Of a DNA stretch of 7,160 nt, positions 1 through 5,261 are shown piece by piece. The DNA lies in the NCBI GenBank assembly GCA_947179285.1, contig CAMXAV010000030.1, positions 1 to 7,160 on the forward strand. The letters are read 5' to 3'. Made by a program: the position numbers and the translations under genes. The notes under the pieces were generated by a model that searched no databases, was not told the origin of the DNA, and saw only the letters and a list, made by a program, of their open reading frames with translations. Every line of letters begins with the position of its first letter. The stretch's first letter is position 1. Source of the stretch: an uncultured Helicobacter sp. (GTDB lineage Bacteria > Campylobacterota > Campylobacteria > Campylobacterales > Helicobacteraceae).

Positions 1-1
1 G

Positions 2-289
2 CTTAGCGCCAACGATGTTGCGGGCAAAACCATTGCGTTTGTCGGGCTTGGCGACCAAGATAGCTATGGCGAAACTTTTGGCGAGGGGATTTCGCATATT
101 TATCAAAAGCTCGCGCATAGGGCGATAGTGGTTGGAAAAACCAGCACAGATGGCTATCAATTTGAGTGCAGCAAATCCGTTGTACGTGGCAAATTCATTG
201 GGCTGATGATTGATGAGGCAAATCAAGACGACCAAACATTAGACAGAATCGGCGAATGGGTTGACGACATTATCTATAAATTTCAATAG
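2..289 (+). CDS. fldA: Flavodoxin FldA, C-terminal 95 residues (5' end outside window)
   Basis: This is the C-terminal part of a short-chain flavodoxin, an FMN-binding electron carrier of the cytoplasm. In Helicobacter it accepts electrons from pyruvate:flavodoxin oxidoreductase. The frame is open from the left edge to a TAG at 287-289. It contains the flavodoxin signature [12 protein letters not shown], which shapes the isoalloxazine-binding loop. After it come [10 protein letters not shown] and the acidic [10 protein letters not shown] stretch before the last helix ([10 protein letters not shown]), matching the C-terminus of Helicobacter pylori FldA as I remember it. Family members are about 165 residues, so roughly the first 70 are missing. 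A strong hairpin follows 30 bases downstream, and the next gene is convergent, so this gene ends its transcription unit here. The family call is firm; orthology to FldA rather than another flavodoxin is inferred from the similarity. Confidence 0.93.
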   Translation, partial: LSANDVAGKTIAFVGLGDQDSYGETFGEGISHIYQKLAHRAIVVGKTSTDGYQFECSKSVVRGKFIGLMIDEANQDDQTLDRIGEWVDDIIYKFQ

Positions 290-319
290 GCAATGTTTTG
301 TCGCAATAACGACTAAAGT

Positions 320-353
320 TGCACCTCCACTGTGTGTCCTTTGTGGAGGTGCA
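320..353. terminator. Hairpin terminator between convergent fldA and the membrane-protein gene
   Basis: There is a perfect 11-bp inverted repeat. TGCACCTCCAC at 320-330 pairs with GTGGAGGTGCA at 343-353 around a 12-base loop. It lies in the 81-bp gap between two converging genes, so it can serve both strands. No clear T-tract follows on either side, so it may be a non-canonical or Rho-assisted terminator, or a 3'-end stabiliser. The structure is seen directly; the role is inferred from position. Confidence 0.7.
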
Positions 354-370
354 TCTTGAGTTGTAATGCA

Positions 371-769
371 CTATTTTTTGCCTGCTACATTAAAAAATAT
401 GCCTAGCCCATCTTTTAGAAATTTGCCGAGAATGAATACAATCAAGAACAAGCCAATTTGATTGATAAATTCGATGGCATCATTGCAACAGAAATAGAAC
501 ATTGCATAGAGTATTATCCAGAAAAATATAATATAAAATTTCCGAATCTTCCCAAAAAATATTTTTACAAGGAATTTTCCAAGCTCATTAATGATACGTG
601 AATTTTCAAGCTGTGCCTGTTCATCATCGAGTCTTTTTTGATTGTGAATTTCTTTAATCTTTTCTTTGTGGTATTTATTATTAATAGCAAGCTGTTCAAC
701 ATCTTTTTGCGTTTTTAATAAGTCTTGCACACTATGCTTTTGCTCCGCATCTTTGGCTATGTTACACAT
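371..769 (-). CDS. Small membrane protein, coiled-coil-like N-terminus and two membrane helices (unknown)
   Basis: I do not recognise a family for this 132-residue protein. Residues 1-65 are strongly polar and charged, rich in Lys, Glu and Gln with regularly spaced Leu and Ile, and probably form a long helix or coiled coil. Two hydrophobic segments follow, at about 77-95 (YIIFFWIILYAMFYF core) and 101-118 (FINQIGLFLIVFILG core), then a short basic tail ending GKK. There is no signal peptide, so the N-terminal helix is probably cytoplasmic. The ATG at 767-769 lies inside the end of the metallopeptidase gene (8-bp overlap), which implies co-transcription and probably coupled translation; only a weak ribosome site is visible. 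The gene is very AT-rich (33 G/C in the 120 bases at 481-600) and stands out from nadB and uvrC. It could be the effector, target or membrane anchor partner of the peptidase; this is inference only. Confidence 0.72.
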   Translation of the reverse strand: MCNIAKDAEQKHSVQDLLKTQKDVEQLAINNKYHKEKIKEIHNQKRLDDEQAQLENSRIINELGKFLVKIFFGKIRKFYIIFFWIILYAMFYFCCNDAIEFINQIGLFLIVFILGKFLKDGLGIFFNVAGKK

Positions 770-1247
770 ACGTTCGTATTCCCAAATTGCTCAATCGGAC
801 ATTCATCGCTATTGCCGAGATTCCAAAATAATTTGCCATCGAATCAAGCGCAAAGCCCAGATTAACCATACGTTGTACCTCGTCTTTTGGCATGAGCAAA
901 CATGCCGCAAAATGATTCGCCTCAATTTCTTTAGAATCTGTGCCTTGTTTTGTCGTTAAATCTCTTTTAGAGATATGGCTTGTGCCATCATTATGTAACA
1001 AAAAATGTCCCAATTCATGCGCTATTGAGAAAATTTGCCGATAGATATGGTCTGATTTTTCTATAAAAATTTTTTTCTCTTTATAGAGGATTTGCCCCGA
1101 CACATCGCGCGGCAAGGTTGCCTGCCAAACACTAAGCCCTATTTTTTCTGCAATAGGAATTGGGTCAATCGGAAAGGTATGATTACCATATCGCATAAGA
1201 ATCTGTTCTGCAATCGCAGCAATTTCATTTTCTCTTTGAGCGGTCAT
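762..1247 (-). CDS. ImmA/IrrE family (COG2856, DUF955) zinc metallopeptidase
   Basis: This is a complete 161-residue, cytoplasmic, gluzincin-like peptidase. Members of the family cleave partner regulators; ImmA of ICEBs1 cuts the repressor ImmR and Deinococcus IrrE cuts DdrO. The zinc site is visible as HELGH at residues 77-81 (AHELGHFLLH). The family's second motif, KEIEANHFAACLLMP, lies at 106-120 and carries the third ligand glutamate (Glu107 or Glu109). The N-terminal part has the usual short helical segment (PIDPIPIAEKIGLSV), and the C-terminus has the usual helical tail with FGISAIAMNVRLSNLG. The start is supported by AAGG 7 bases before the ATG on the minus strand. Genes of this type usually sit beside an XRE-type repressor, but none is seen here. 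The downstream partner is instead a membrane protein overlapping by 8 bp. The gene is AT-rich relative to nadB, suggesting acquisition. The substrate is unknown. Confidence 0.92.
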   Translation of the reverse strand: MTAQRENEIAAIAEQILMRYGNHTFPIDPIPIAEKIGLSVWQATLPRDVSGQILYKEKKIFIEKSDHIYRQIFSIAHELGHFLLHNDGTSHISKRDLTTKQGTDSKEIEANHFAACLLMPKDEVQRMVNLGFALDSMANYFGISAIAMNVRLSNLGIRTYV

Positions 1248-1281
1248 GTGCCTGCCTTATATCATTTTTCGTCAAATCGAC

Positions 1282-1287
1282 ATTTTA
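1282..1287 (-). promoter_or_regulatory. Possible -10 element for the metallopeptidase operon
   Basis: On the minus strand TAAAAT lies 34 to 39 bases before the ATG of the metallopeptidase, inside the AT-rich gap after nadB. A start about 7 bases downstream would give a leader of roughly 28 bases that contains the ribosome site. It differs from TATAAT at one position. Read-through from nadB, which is in the same orientation, is the alternative. This is a weak, position-based call. Confidence 0.3.
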
Positions 1288-1290
1288 TTC

Positions 1291-1313
1291 CAACATAAAA
1301 GCGCATTATGTTG
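1291..1313. repeat. Perfect 8-bp inverted repeat (possible operator or nadB terminator)
   Basis: CAACATAA at 1291-1298 and TTATGTTG at 1306-1313 form a perfect dyad around a 7-base centre, AAGCGCA. It sits 5 bases beyond the nadB stop and just upstream of the possible -10 of the metallopeptidase gene, covering the place where a -35 or spacer would lie. That suits an operator bound by a dimeric repressor. It could equally be a weak AT-rich terminator for nadB, though no clean T-tract follows. The dyad is seen directly; the role is open. Confidence 0.45.
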
Positions 1314-1318
1314 CCTAA

Positions 1319-2764
1319 TCACCCCACCAAACAATGCGCGCCCAGCGATTCCTCGCGCAAAAGCGCGCTTTCGATGATATTTTTCGCGGTGAGCAGCCGC
1401 AGGCGCAAGAGCCGCCCAATGTGGCTTTGGAGCATCACCTCAACCCCGCCAAGCGCCTCGAGCAACGCGCTTTTTTTGCGAATAATGCCCACCTTGTTCC
1501 ACATAAGCTTGCGTAAAATTTGTTTCAGGTTTGCGTCATACTCGCATTCCAAAATATCCTTATGCGGCTGAAACTCTTGCATTTTCCATGTCGAAGCCTC
1601 TTTGTTCAGAATCTCGAGCGTGGCGCGCCGCGCAAAAACGAGCGCCTCGAGCAGCGAATTACTCGCAAGCCGATTTGCGCCATGCACGCCCGTGTGCGCC
1701 GCCTCGCCAATCGCATAAAGATTCTCCATTCCCAAAACCTTACCATTTGTGTCGGTTGCGATTCCGCCCATACAATAGTGAAACGCTGGAGAAATCGGAA
1801 TCGGGTCGTAGCAGCTATACCCAAAGCCATGCAATGTGCGCGCAATATTTGGAAAGCGCTTTTCAAAAAAATGTTCGCGAAACATCGACACGTCCAAGAA
1901 AACTTCGGCATTGTATTTTTGCTGATAGTCATAAATGGCGCGTGCAACGGTGTCGCGCGGGGCGAGCTCGCCGCGCGAATCGTAATCAAACAAGAATCGC
2001 CGCTTGTCTTTGTCGACAATCTGCGCGCCCTCGCCACGCAACGCCTCGCTAAGCAGCGGCTTGCGCGCGCGTGTGGTCTGCACAAACACCGTGGGGTGAA
2101 ACTGCAACATCTCCATATCGCAGAGCCTAAGCCCATTTTCCAAAATCATGCCATGCAGCTCGCCCGCGACTGTGTGCGCGTTGGTGTGCATCTCAAACAG
2201 CCCGCCAACGCCGCCGCTGGCGATGATGACATCGCGCGCATATAGGTTATAGTTGCCGCGTTTGGTTAGCACATTCACGCCATAGCAGCGGTTTTCGTGA
2301 ATGAGCAGCTCGGTTACGGTCGCATTTTTCCAAAGCGTATGCGGAATCTGCGTAATCAAATGGCTGTGCAGCACCCTGCCTGTGCAATCGCCGCCGGCGT
2401 GGATAATGCGGTTTGTCGAATGCGCCGCTTCTTTGGTAAAAAGCAGATTGCCCGCCTCGTCTTTGTCGAACGGCACATCGCGGGCAATCAAATCATCGAG
2501 CACCTCGAGGCTCTGAATGCTCATAATCTCGACATTCTGCGTGTCGCACATTCCCGCGCCCGCATTCAGCGTGTCTTGGATATGCAAAAGAATATCGTCT
2601 TTGTCTTTGGCAACGGCGATTCCGCCTTGCGCATAGAATGTGTTGCAATCCCACGGCTGCGCCTTGCAGAGAATTAGAACCTTTTTTTGCCGACCAATTT
2701 GCAACGCGGCATACAGCCCCGCGACACCAGCGCCGATAATAATTACATCATAATGATAAGCCAT
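1319..2764 (-). CDS. nadB: L-aspartate oxidase NadB
   Basis: This 481-residue FAD-dependent enzyme oxidises L-aspartate to iminoaspartate, which quinolinate synthase NadA then condenses with dihydroxyacetone phosphate in de novo NAD synthesis. The dinucleotide-binding motif GAGVAGLYAALQ lies at residues 11-22 and the flavin-contacting NTFYAQGGIAVA at 41-52. The family's HAGGDCTGRVLHSHL is at 122-136 and MEMLQFHPTVF at 217-227. RGELAPRDTVARAI, with the conserved substrate-site Arg, is at 264-277, and GEAAHTGVHGANRLASNSLL is at 353-372. The start at 2764 is chosen because it places the Rossmann motif near the N-terminus and has AGAGGA just upstream; the frame is open 54 codons further, but that belongs to the overlapping lipoprotein gene. 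It is shorter than E. coli NadB (about 540), mainly at the C-terminus. It overlaps the preceding lipoprotein gene by 17 bp, suggesting coupled translation. A succinate dehydrogenase/fumarate reductase flavoprotein is unlikely given its length and the NadB-type motifs. Confidence 0.95.
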   Translation of the reverse strand: MAYHYDVIIIGAGVAGLYAALQIGRQKKVLILCKAQPWDCNTFYAQGGIAVAKDKDDILLHIQDTLNAGAGMCDTQNVEIMSIQSLEVLDDLIARDVPFDKDEAGNLLFTKEAAHSTNRIIHAGGDCTGRVLHSHLITQIPHTLWKNATVTELLIHENRCYGVNVLTKRGNYNLYARDVIIASGGVGGLFEMHTNAHTVAGELHGMILENGLRLCDMEMLQFHPTVFVQTTRARKPLLSEALRGEGAQIVDKDKRRFLFDYDSRGELAPRDTVARAIYDYQQKYNAEVFLDVSMFREHFFEKRFPNIARTLHGFGYSCYDPIPISPAFHYCMGGIATDTNGKVLGMENLYAIGEAAHTGVHGANRLASNSLLEALVFARRATLEILNKEASTWKMQEFQPHKDILECEYDANLKQILRKLMWNKVGIIRKKSALLEALGGVEVMLQSHIGRLLRLRLLTAKNIIESALLREESLGAHCLVG

Positions 2765-2984
2765 TGTCCTCTCGCGTTTTGGGTTTGAGTGTGTCTTCGT
2801 CAAGCAGCGGCACGCCCGGAACTCTTTGCACTCCCGTTTCGTTGTTGGGCAGGCGGAACAATTCTTGCGGCGTTTCGGGCGGGGTTTTGTAATAGGGATT
2901 CTGCTTGATTCCGCAGCCAAACACAAAGAGGCTCAAATAGGCTATAATGCCAACATGAAAACAGCATATCATCTTATCCAGCAT
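2748..2984 (-). CDS. Small lipoprotein, LptM/YifL-like
   Basis: This short gene (about 78 residues) sits just upstream of nadB. A hydrophobic stretch (IIAYLSLFVFG) ends at a candidate lipobox VFGC, with the lipidated Cys at about residue 24. The following CGIKQNPYYKTPP resembles the CGLKGPLYFP start of mature LptM (YifL), a small outer-membrane lipoprotein that helps the LptD LPS translocon mature. The rest is a Pro- and polar-rich tail, typical of such lipoproteins. I chose the ATG at 2984, which has GAAGGGA about 11 bases upstream and a Lys before the hydrophobic core; the ATG at 2972 is the alternative. Phe at the -2 lipobox position is unusual. The gene overlaps nadB by 17 bp and its 5' end overlaps the divergent DUF721-like gene by up to 30 bp. 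The lipoprotein call is moderately sure; LptM identity is inference. Confidence 0.6.
   Translation of the reverse strand: MLDKMICCFHVGIIAYLSLFVFGCGIKQNPYYKTPPETPQELFRLPNNETGVQRVPGVPLLDEDTLKPKTREDNGLSL
2943..2948 (+). promoter_or_regulatory. Consensus -10 box (TATAAT) for the DUF721-like/uvrC operon
   Basis: A perfect TATAAT ends 6 bases before the ATG at 2955, so the standard spacing puts the transcription start at the A of the ATG or within a base or two of it. No ribosome-binding sequence lies between the box and the ATG. Epsilonproteobacterial sigma-70 promoters depend mainly on the -10 box, so the absence of a clear -35 is not a problem. The box lies within the divergent lipoprotein gene's signal-peptide region. 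Confidence 0.55.
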
Positions 2985-3455
2985 CTCTACAAATTCCCTT
3001 CGTTGCGCAAATTGCGCGAGCATCATCTGCTCATGCTCTTGTTCGAGCGCTTCTTTCCGTCTCTTGCGCCCAAAGTCTTTTGCTTCAAGCTCGATTCCCA
3101 AACGCTCAAAATCGCCGTGCGCCACCCTGCCTATATCAAAGAGTTTAAATACCATGAGAATACAATAAAAAAGGCTTTAAAAGCAATTAAAACCGAAGAG
3201 CTCGCATTTGTGCAGGCAATCGAAAAGCTAGTGGTCTTCGACAGCCGCTATGTCCCAAGCCGCGACAACGCCGCGCATGCGCAAAGCGACAAGGGCTTTC
3301 GCTATTGCGAAAACGCCGAGGGCGCGTTTAGGAATCTCGCGACAGATTCTGACATTGCGCGCTTGTTTGAGGAATGGCGCGACATCGTGTTGCGCCATCA
3401 TCGCCTCGCAGAGCTCGAGGGCGAAGAGGACTTTTATCGCCGCATTAACGAGTAA
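2955..3455 (+). CDS. DUF721/DciA-like protein upstream of uvrC
   Basis: This 166-residue, basic, soluble protein has no signal peptide or membrane segment. Residues 1-80 have the layout of the DUF721 domain: an N-terminal helical part (LIQHLYKFPSLRKL), then a hydrophobic strand pair (KVFCFKLDSQTLKIAVRHPAYIKEF, 40-64) followed by a helix (YHENTIKKALKAIK). DUF721 includes DciA, the replicative helicase loader of bacteria lacking DnaC, although short epsilonproteobacterial members are poorly characterised. The C-terminal half is charged and shows no motif I know. The ATG at 2955 is preferred: the frame is open back to 2826, but that stretch overlaps the lipoprotein gene and a consensus -10 box lies just before 2955. 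It ends 3 bp before uvrC, so the two form an operon. The family call is by pattern only. Confidence 0.72.
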   Translation: MKTAYHLIQHLYKFPSLRKLREHHLLMLLFERFFPSLAPKVFCFKLDSQTLKIAVRHPAYIKEFKYHENTIKKALKAIKTEELAFVQAIEKLVVFDSRYVPSRDNAAHAQSDKGFRYCENAEGAFRNLATDSDIARLFEEWRDIVLRHHRLAELEGEEDFYRRINE

Positions 3456-3458
3456 AAA

Positions 3459-5258
3459 ATGAGCCTCGAAGCGCTTCTACACGAGATTCCGACAACAAGT
3501 GGCGTCTATGAGTTTTTCGATTCATCGCAGCGACTCTTGTATGTCGGCAAGGCGAAGAATCTCAAAAAACGTGTGCATAGCTATTTTCGGCAGAATCCGC
3601 TTGCGCCCGCGCCCAACCTCTCGCCGCGAATCCACAAGATGATAAGCGAGACGAAGAGCCTGCATTATCTGCTCACAAACACCGAGCATGACGCGCTTTT
3701 GCTCGAAAACTCGCTCATTAAGCAGCTCAAGCCCAAGTATAATATCTTGTTGCGCGATGACAAGACATATCCGTATATCTATTACAACGACAAAGACGCT
3801 TTCCCGCGCCTCGAAATCACGCGCAAGATTCTAAAGGCAAGGGGCGTGCGCTATTTTGGACCCTACACAAAGGGCGCGAGCGATTTGCTCAAATCTATCT
3901 ACGAGCTGCTGCCGCTTGCGCAAAGCAAGAGCTGCTTGCGCGGCAAGAAGGCATGCTTGTTTGCCCAGCTGCAAAAGTGTTCTGCGCCATGCGAGGGCGG
4001 AATCGAGGCGCATGCGTATCGCAAACACCTCGAACAGGCGCTTGTGTGGTTGCAAAACCCAACATTGCTTGTGCCGCAATTGCAAGCAAAGATGTTTGCA
4101 TATTCGGAACAGGAGCGATTTGAGGAGGCATGCGAGCTGCGCGACAGAATCCGCGTGCTCCAAAGCCTCGAGATTCACTCGCAAATCGACCTCGCAAAGC
4201 TGCATGACATCGACATTCTCAATGTCGCCAAAGACGGCAAAGAATGCTTGCTCGTGTGGCTCTTTATGCGCAACGGGCGTATTGTCTCGAGCGCGCAAGA
4301 GAGTTTGCGCGGCGAGTTTGAGCAAGAAGAACTCTTTGTGCGCGCGATTCTAAACCGATACAGCGCGCCGCTGCCGCTTGCGCCCAAAAGCATTCTTCTG
4401 CCTATCGAGCTGCAAGACAAGGAGATTTTGCAGAATCATATCCACACACATTGCGGCAGAATCGCCCTAACCACCGCGCGCGCGGGCTATCAAAAAGAGC
4501 TGCTCGCGCTGTGTGCGGCAAACGCGCTCGAAAACTTGCGCCTGCTTGCGGCGCGTGATGATGATTCCGTGCTCGAGGGGCTTTGCGCGTTTGGGCTCGA
4601 AAACATGCCGATTCGAATCGAGTGTTTTGATGTGAGCCATTTTCAAAAGCAAGCCGCTGTGGGGAGTATGATTGTGAGCAATCGCTTGGAGTTTGATAAA
4701 GAATCGTATCGCCGCTATGAGCTGCACCATTTCGATGAATATGCGAACATGCGCGAGATGTTGAGCCGCCGCGCGCAAGGCTTCGCGACCGAGCCGCCGC
4801 CCGATTTGTGGCTGCTCGATGGCGGGAAGGCGCAGGTTGCTATCGCGCTTGAGATTCTGCAGAGTTTTTGCGCGCATGTTGAGGTGCTTGGAATCGCCAA
4901 AGAAAAGCTCGACAGCAAGGCGCACAGAGCGAAGGGCGCGAGCTTTGATGTGATTTATACGCAAGATGAGGCTTTGCGCCTCGCGCCGTCTGATAGGCGC
5001 TTGCAATTCTTGCAAAAATTGCGAGACGAGGCGCATCGATTCGCGATTAGCTACCACCGCAACAAGAAGCGCAAGCAGGATTTGCAGCTCGATGTGTTGC
5101 AGATTCGCGGGCTGGGCAAGGCGAAGCTGAAGCGATTGCTCGATTTCTTTGGCAGTTTCGAGGCGCTTTCTTCTGCGAGCCTCGAGGAGCTTGGGCAGGT
5201 TCTCGACACGCGCGCCGCGCATGATGTCTATGCGGCATTGCGGGCAGGCAAGGGCTAG
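3459..5258 (+). CDS. uvrC: UvrABC system protein C (excinuclease)
   Basis: UvrC makes both incisions around a bulky DNA lesion in nucleotide excision repair after UvrA and UvrB have located it; it acts on DNA in the cytoplasm. All parts are visible in 599 residues, the normal length. The GIY-YIG nuclease is at 1-95 (GVYEF at 15-19, LYVGKAKNLKKR at 27-38) and makes the 3' cut. Cys159, Cys166, Cys174 and Cys178 match the four-cysteine Fe-S site. The UvrB-binding UVR motif is at about 203-237. The RNase H-like nuclease for the 5' cut is at about 380-535, with the expected acidic and His residues Asp391 (FDVSH), Asp426/Glu427, Asp454 (LLDGGKAQ) and His526 (RDEAHRFAI). The helix-hairpin-helix tail is at 544-578 (IRGLGKAKLKRLLDFFGS). 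The ATG lies 3 bp after the preceding gene's stop, so co-transcription is likely; the ribosome site is weak. No damage to the gene is seen. Confidence 0.98.
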   Translation: MSLEALLHEIPTTSGVYEFFDSSQRLLYVGKAKNLKKRVHSYFRQNPLAPAPNLSPRIHKMISETKSLHYLLTNTEHDALLLENSLIKQLKPKYNILLRDDKTYPYIYYNDKDAFPRLEITRKILKARGVRYFGPYTKGASDLLKSIYELLPLAQSKSCLRGKKACLFAQLQKCSAPCEGGIEAHAYRKHLEQALVWLQNPTLLVPQLQAKMFAYSEQERFEEACELRDRIRVLQSLEIHSQIDLAKLHDIDILNVAKDGKECLLVWLFMRNGRIVSSAQESLRGEFEQEELFVRAILNRYSAPLPLAPKSILLPIELQDKEILQNHIHTHCGRIALTTARAGYQKELLALCAANALENLRLLAARDDDSVLEGLCAFGLENMPIRIECFDVSHFQKQAAVGSMIVSNRLEFDKESYRRYELHHFDEYANMREMLSRRAQGFATEPPPDLWLLDGGKAQVAIALEILQSFCAHVEVLGIAKEKLDSKAHRAKGASFDVIYTQDEALRLAPSDRRLQFLQKLRDEAHRFAISYHRNKKRKQDLQLDVLQIRGLGKAKLKRLLDFFGSFEALSSASLEELGQVLDTRAAHDVYAALRAGKG

Positions 5259-5261
5259 GCG

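Noticed and set aside
1471..1477. Seven-T run within nadB as a phase-variation tract (another near 2682-2688)
   Set aside because: Too short to be a convincing slippage tract, and the frame is intact through both.
1520..2677. Plus-strand open frames opposite nadB
   Set aside because: Shadows of a well-supported enzyme gene.
2765..2926. 54-codon N-terminal extension of the NadB frame
   Set aside because: It lacks NadB similarity, pushes the FAD motif away from the N-terminus, and overlaps the lipoprotein gene; the ATG at 2764 has a ribosome site.
2826..2954. 43-codon N-terminal extension of the DUF721-like frame
   Set aside because: It is antisense to the lipoprotein gene, and a consensus -10 box lies at its end; the start at 2955 fits better.
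3831..5222. Long minus-strand open frames opposite uvrC
   Set aside because: They are Arg-, Leu- and Ala-rich shadows of a GC-rich gene, with no motifs.
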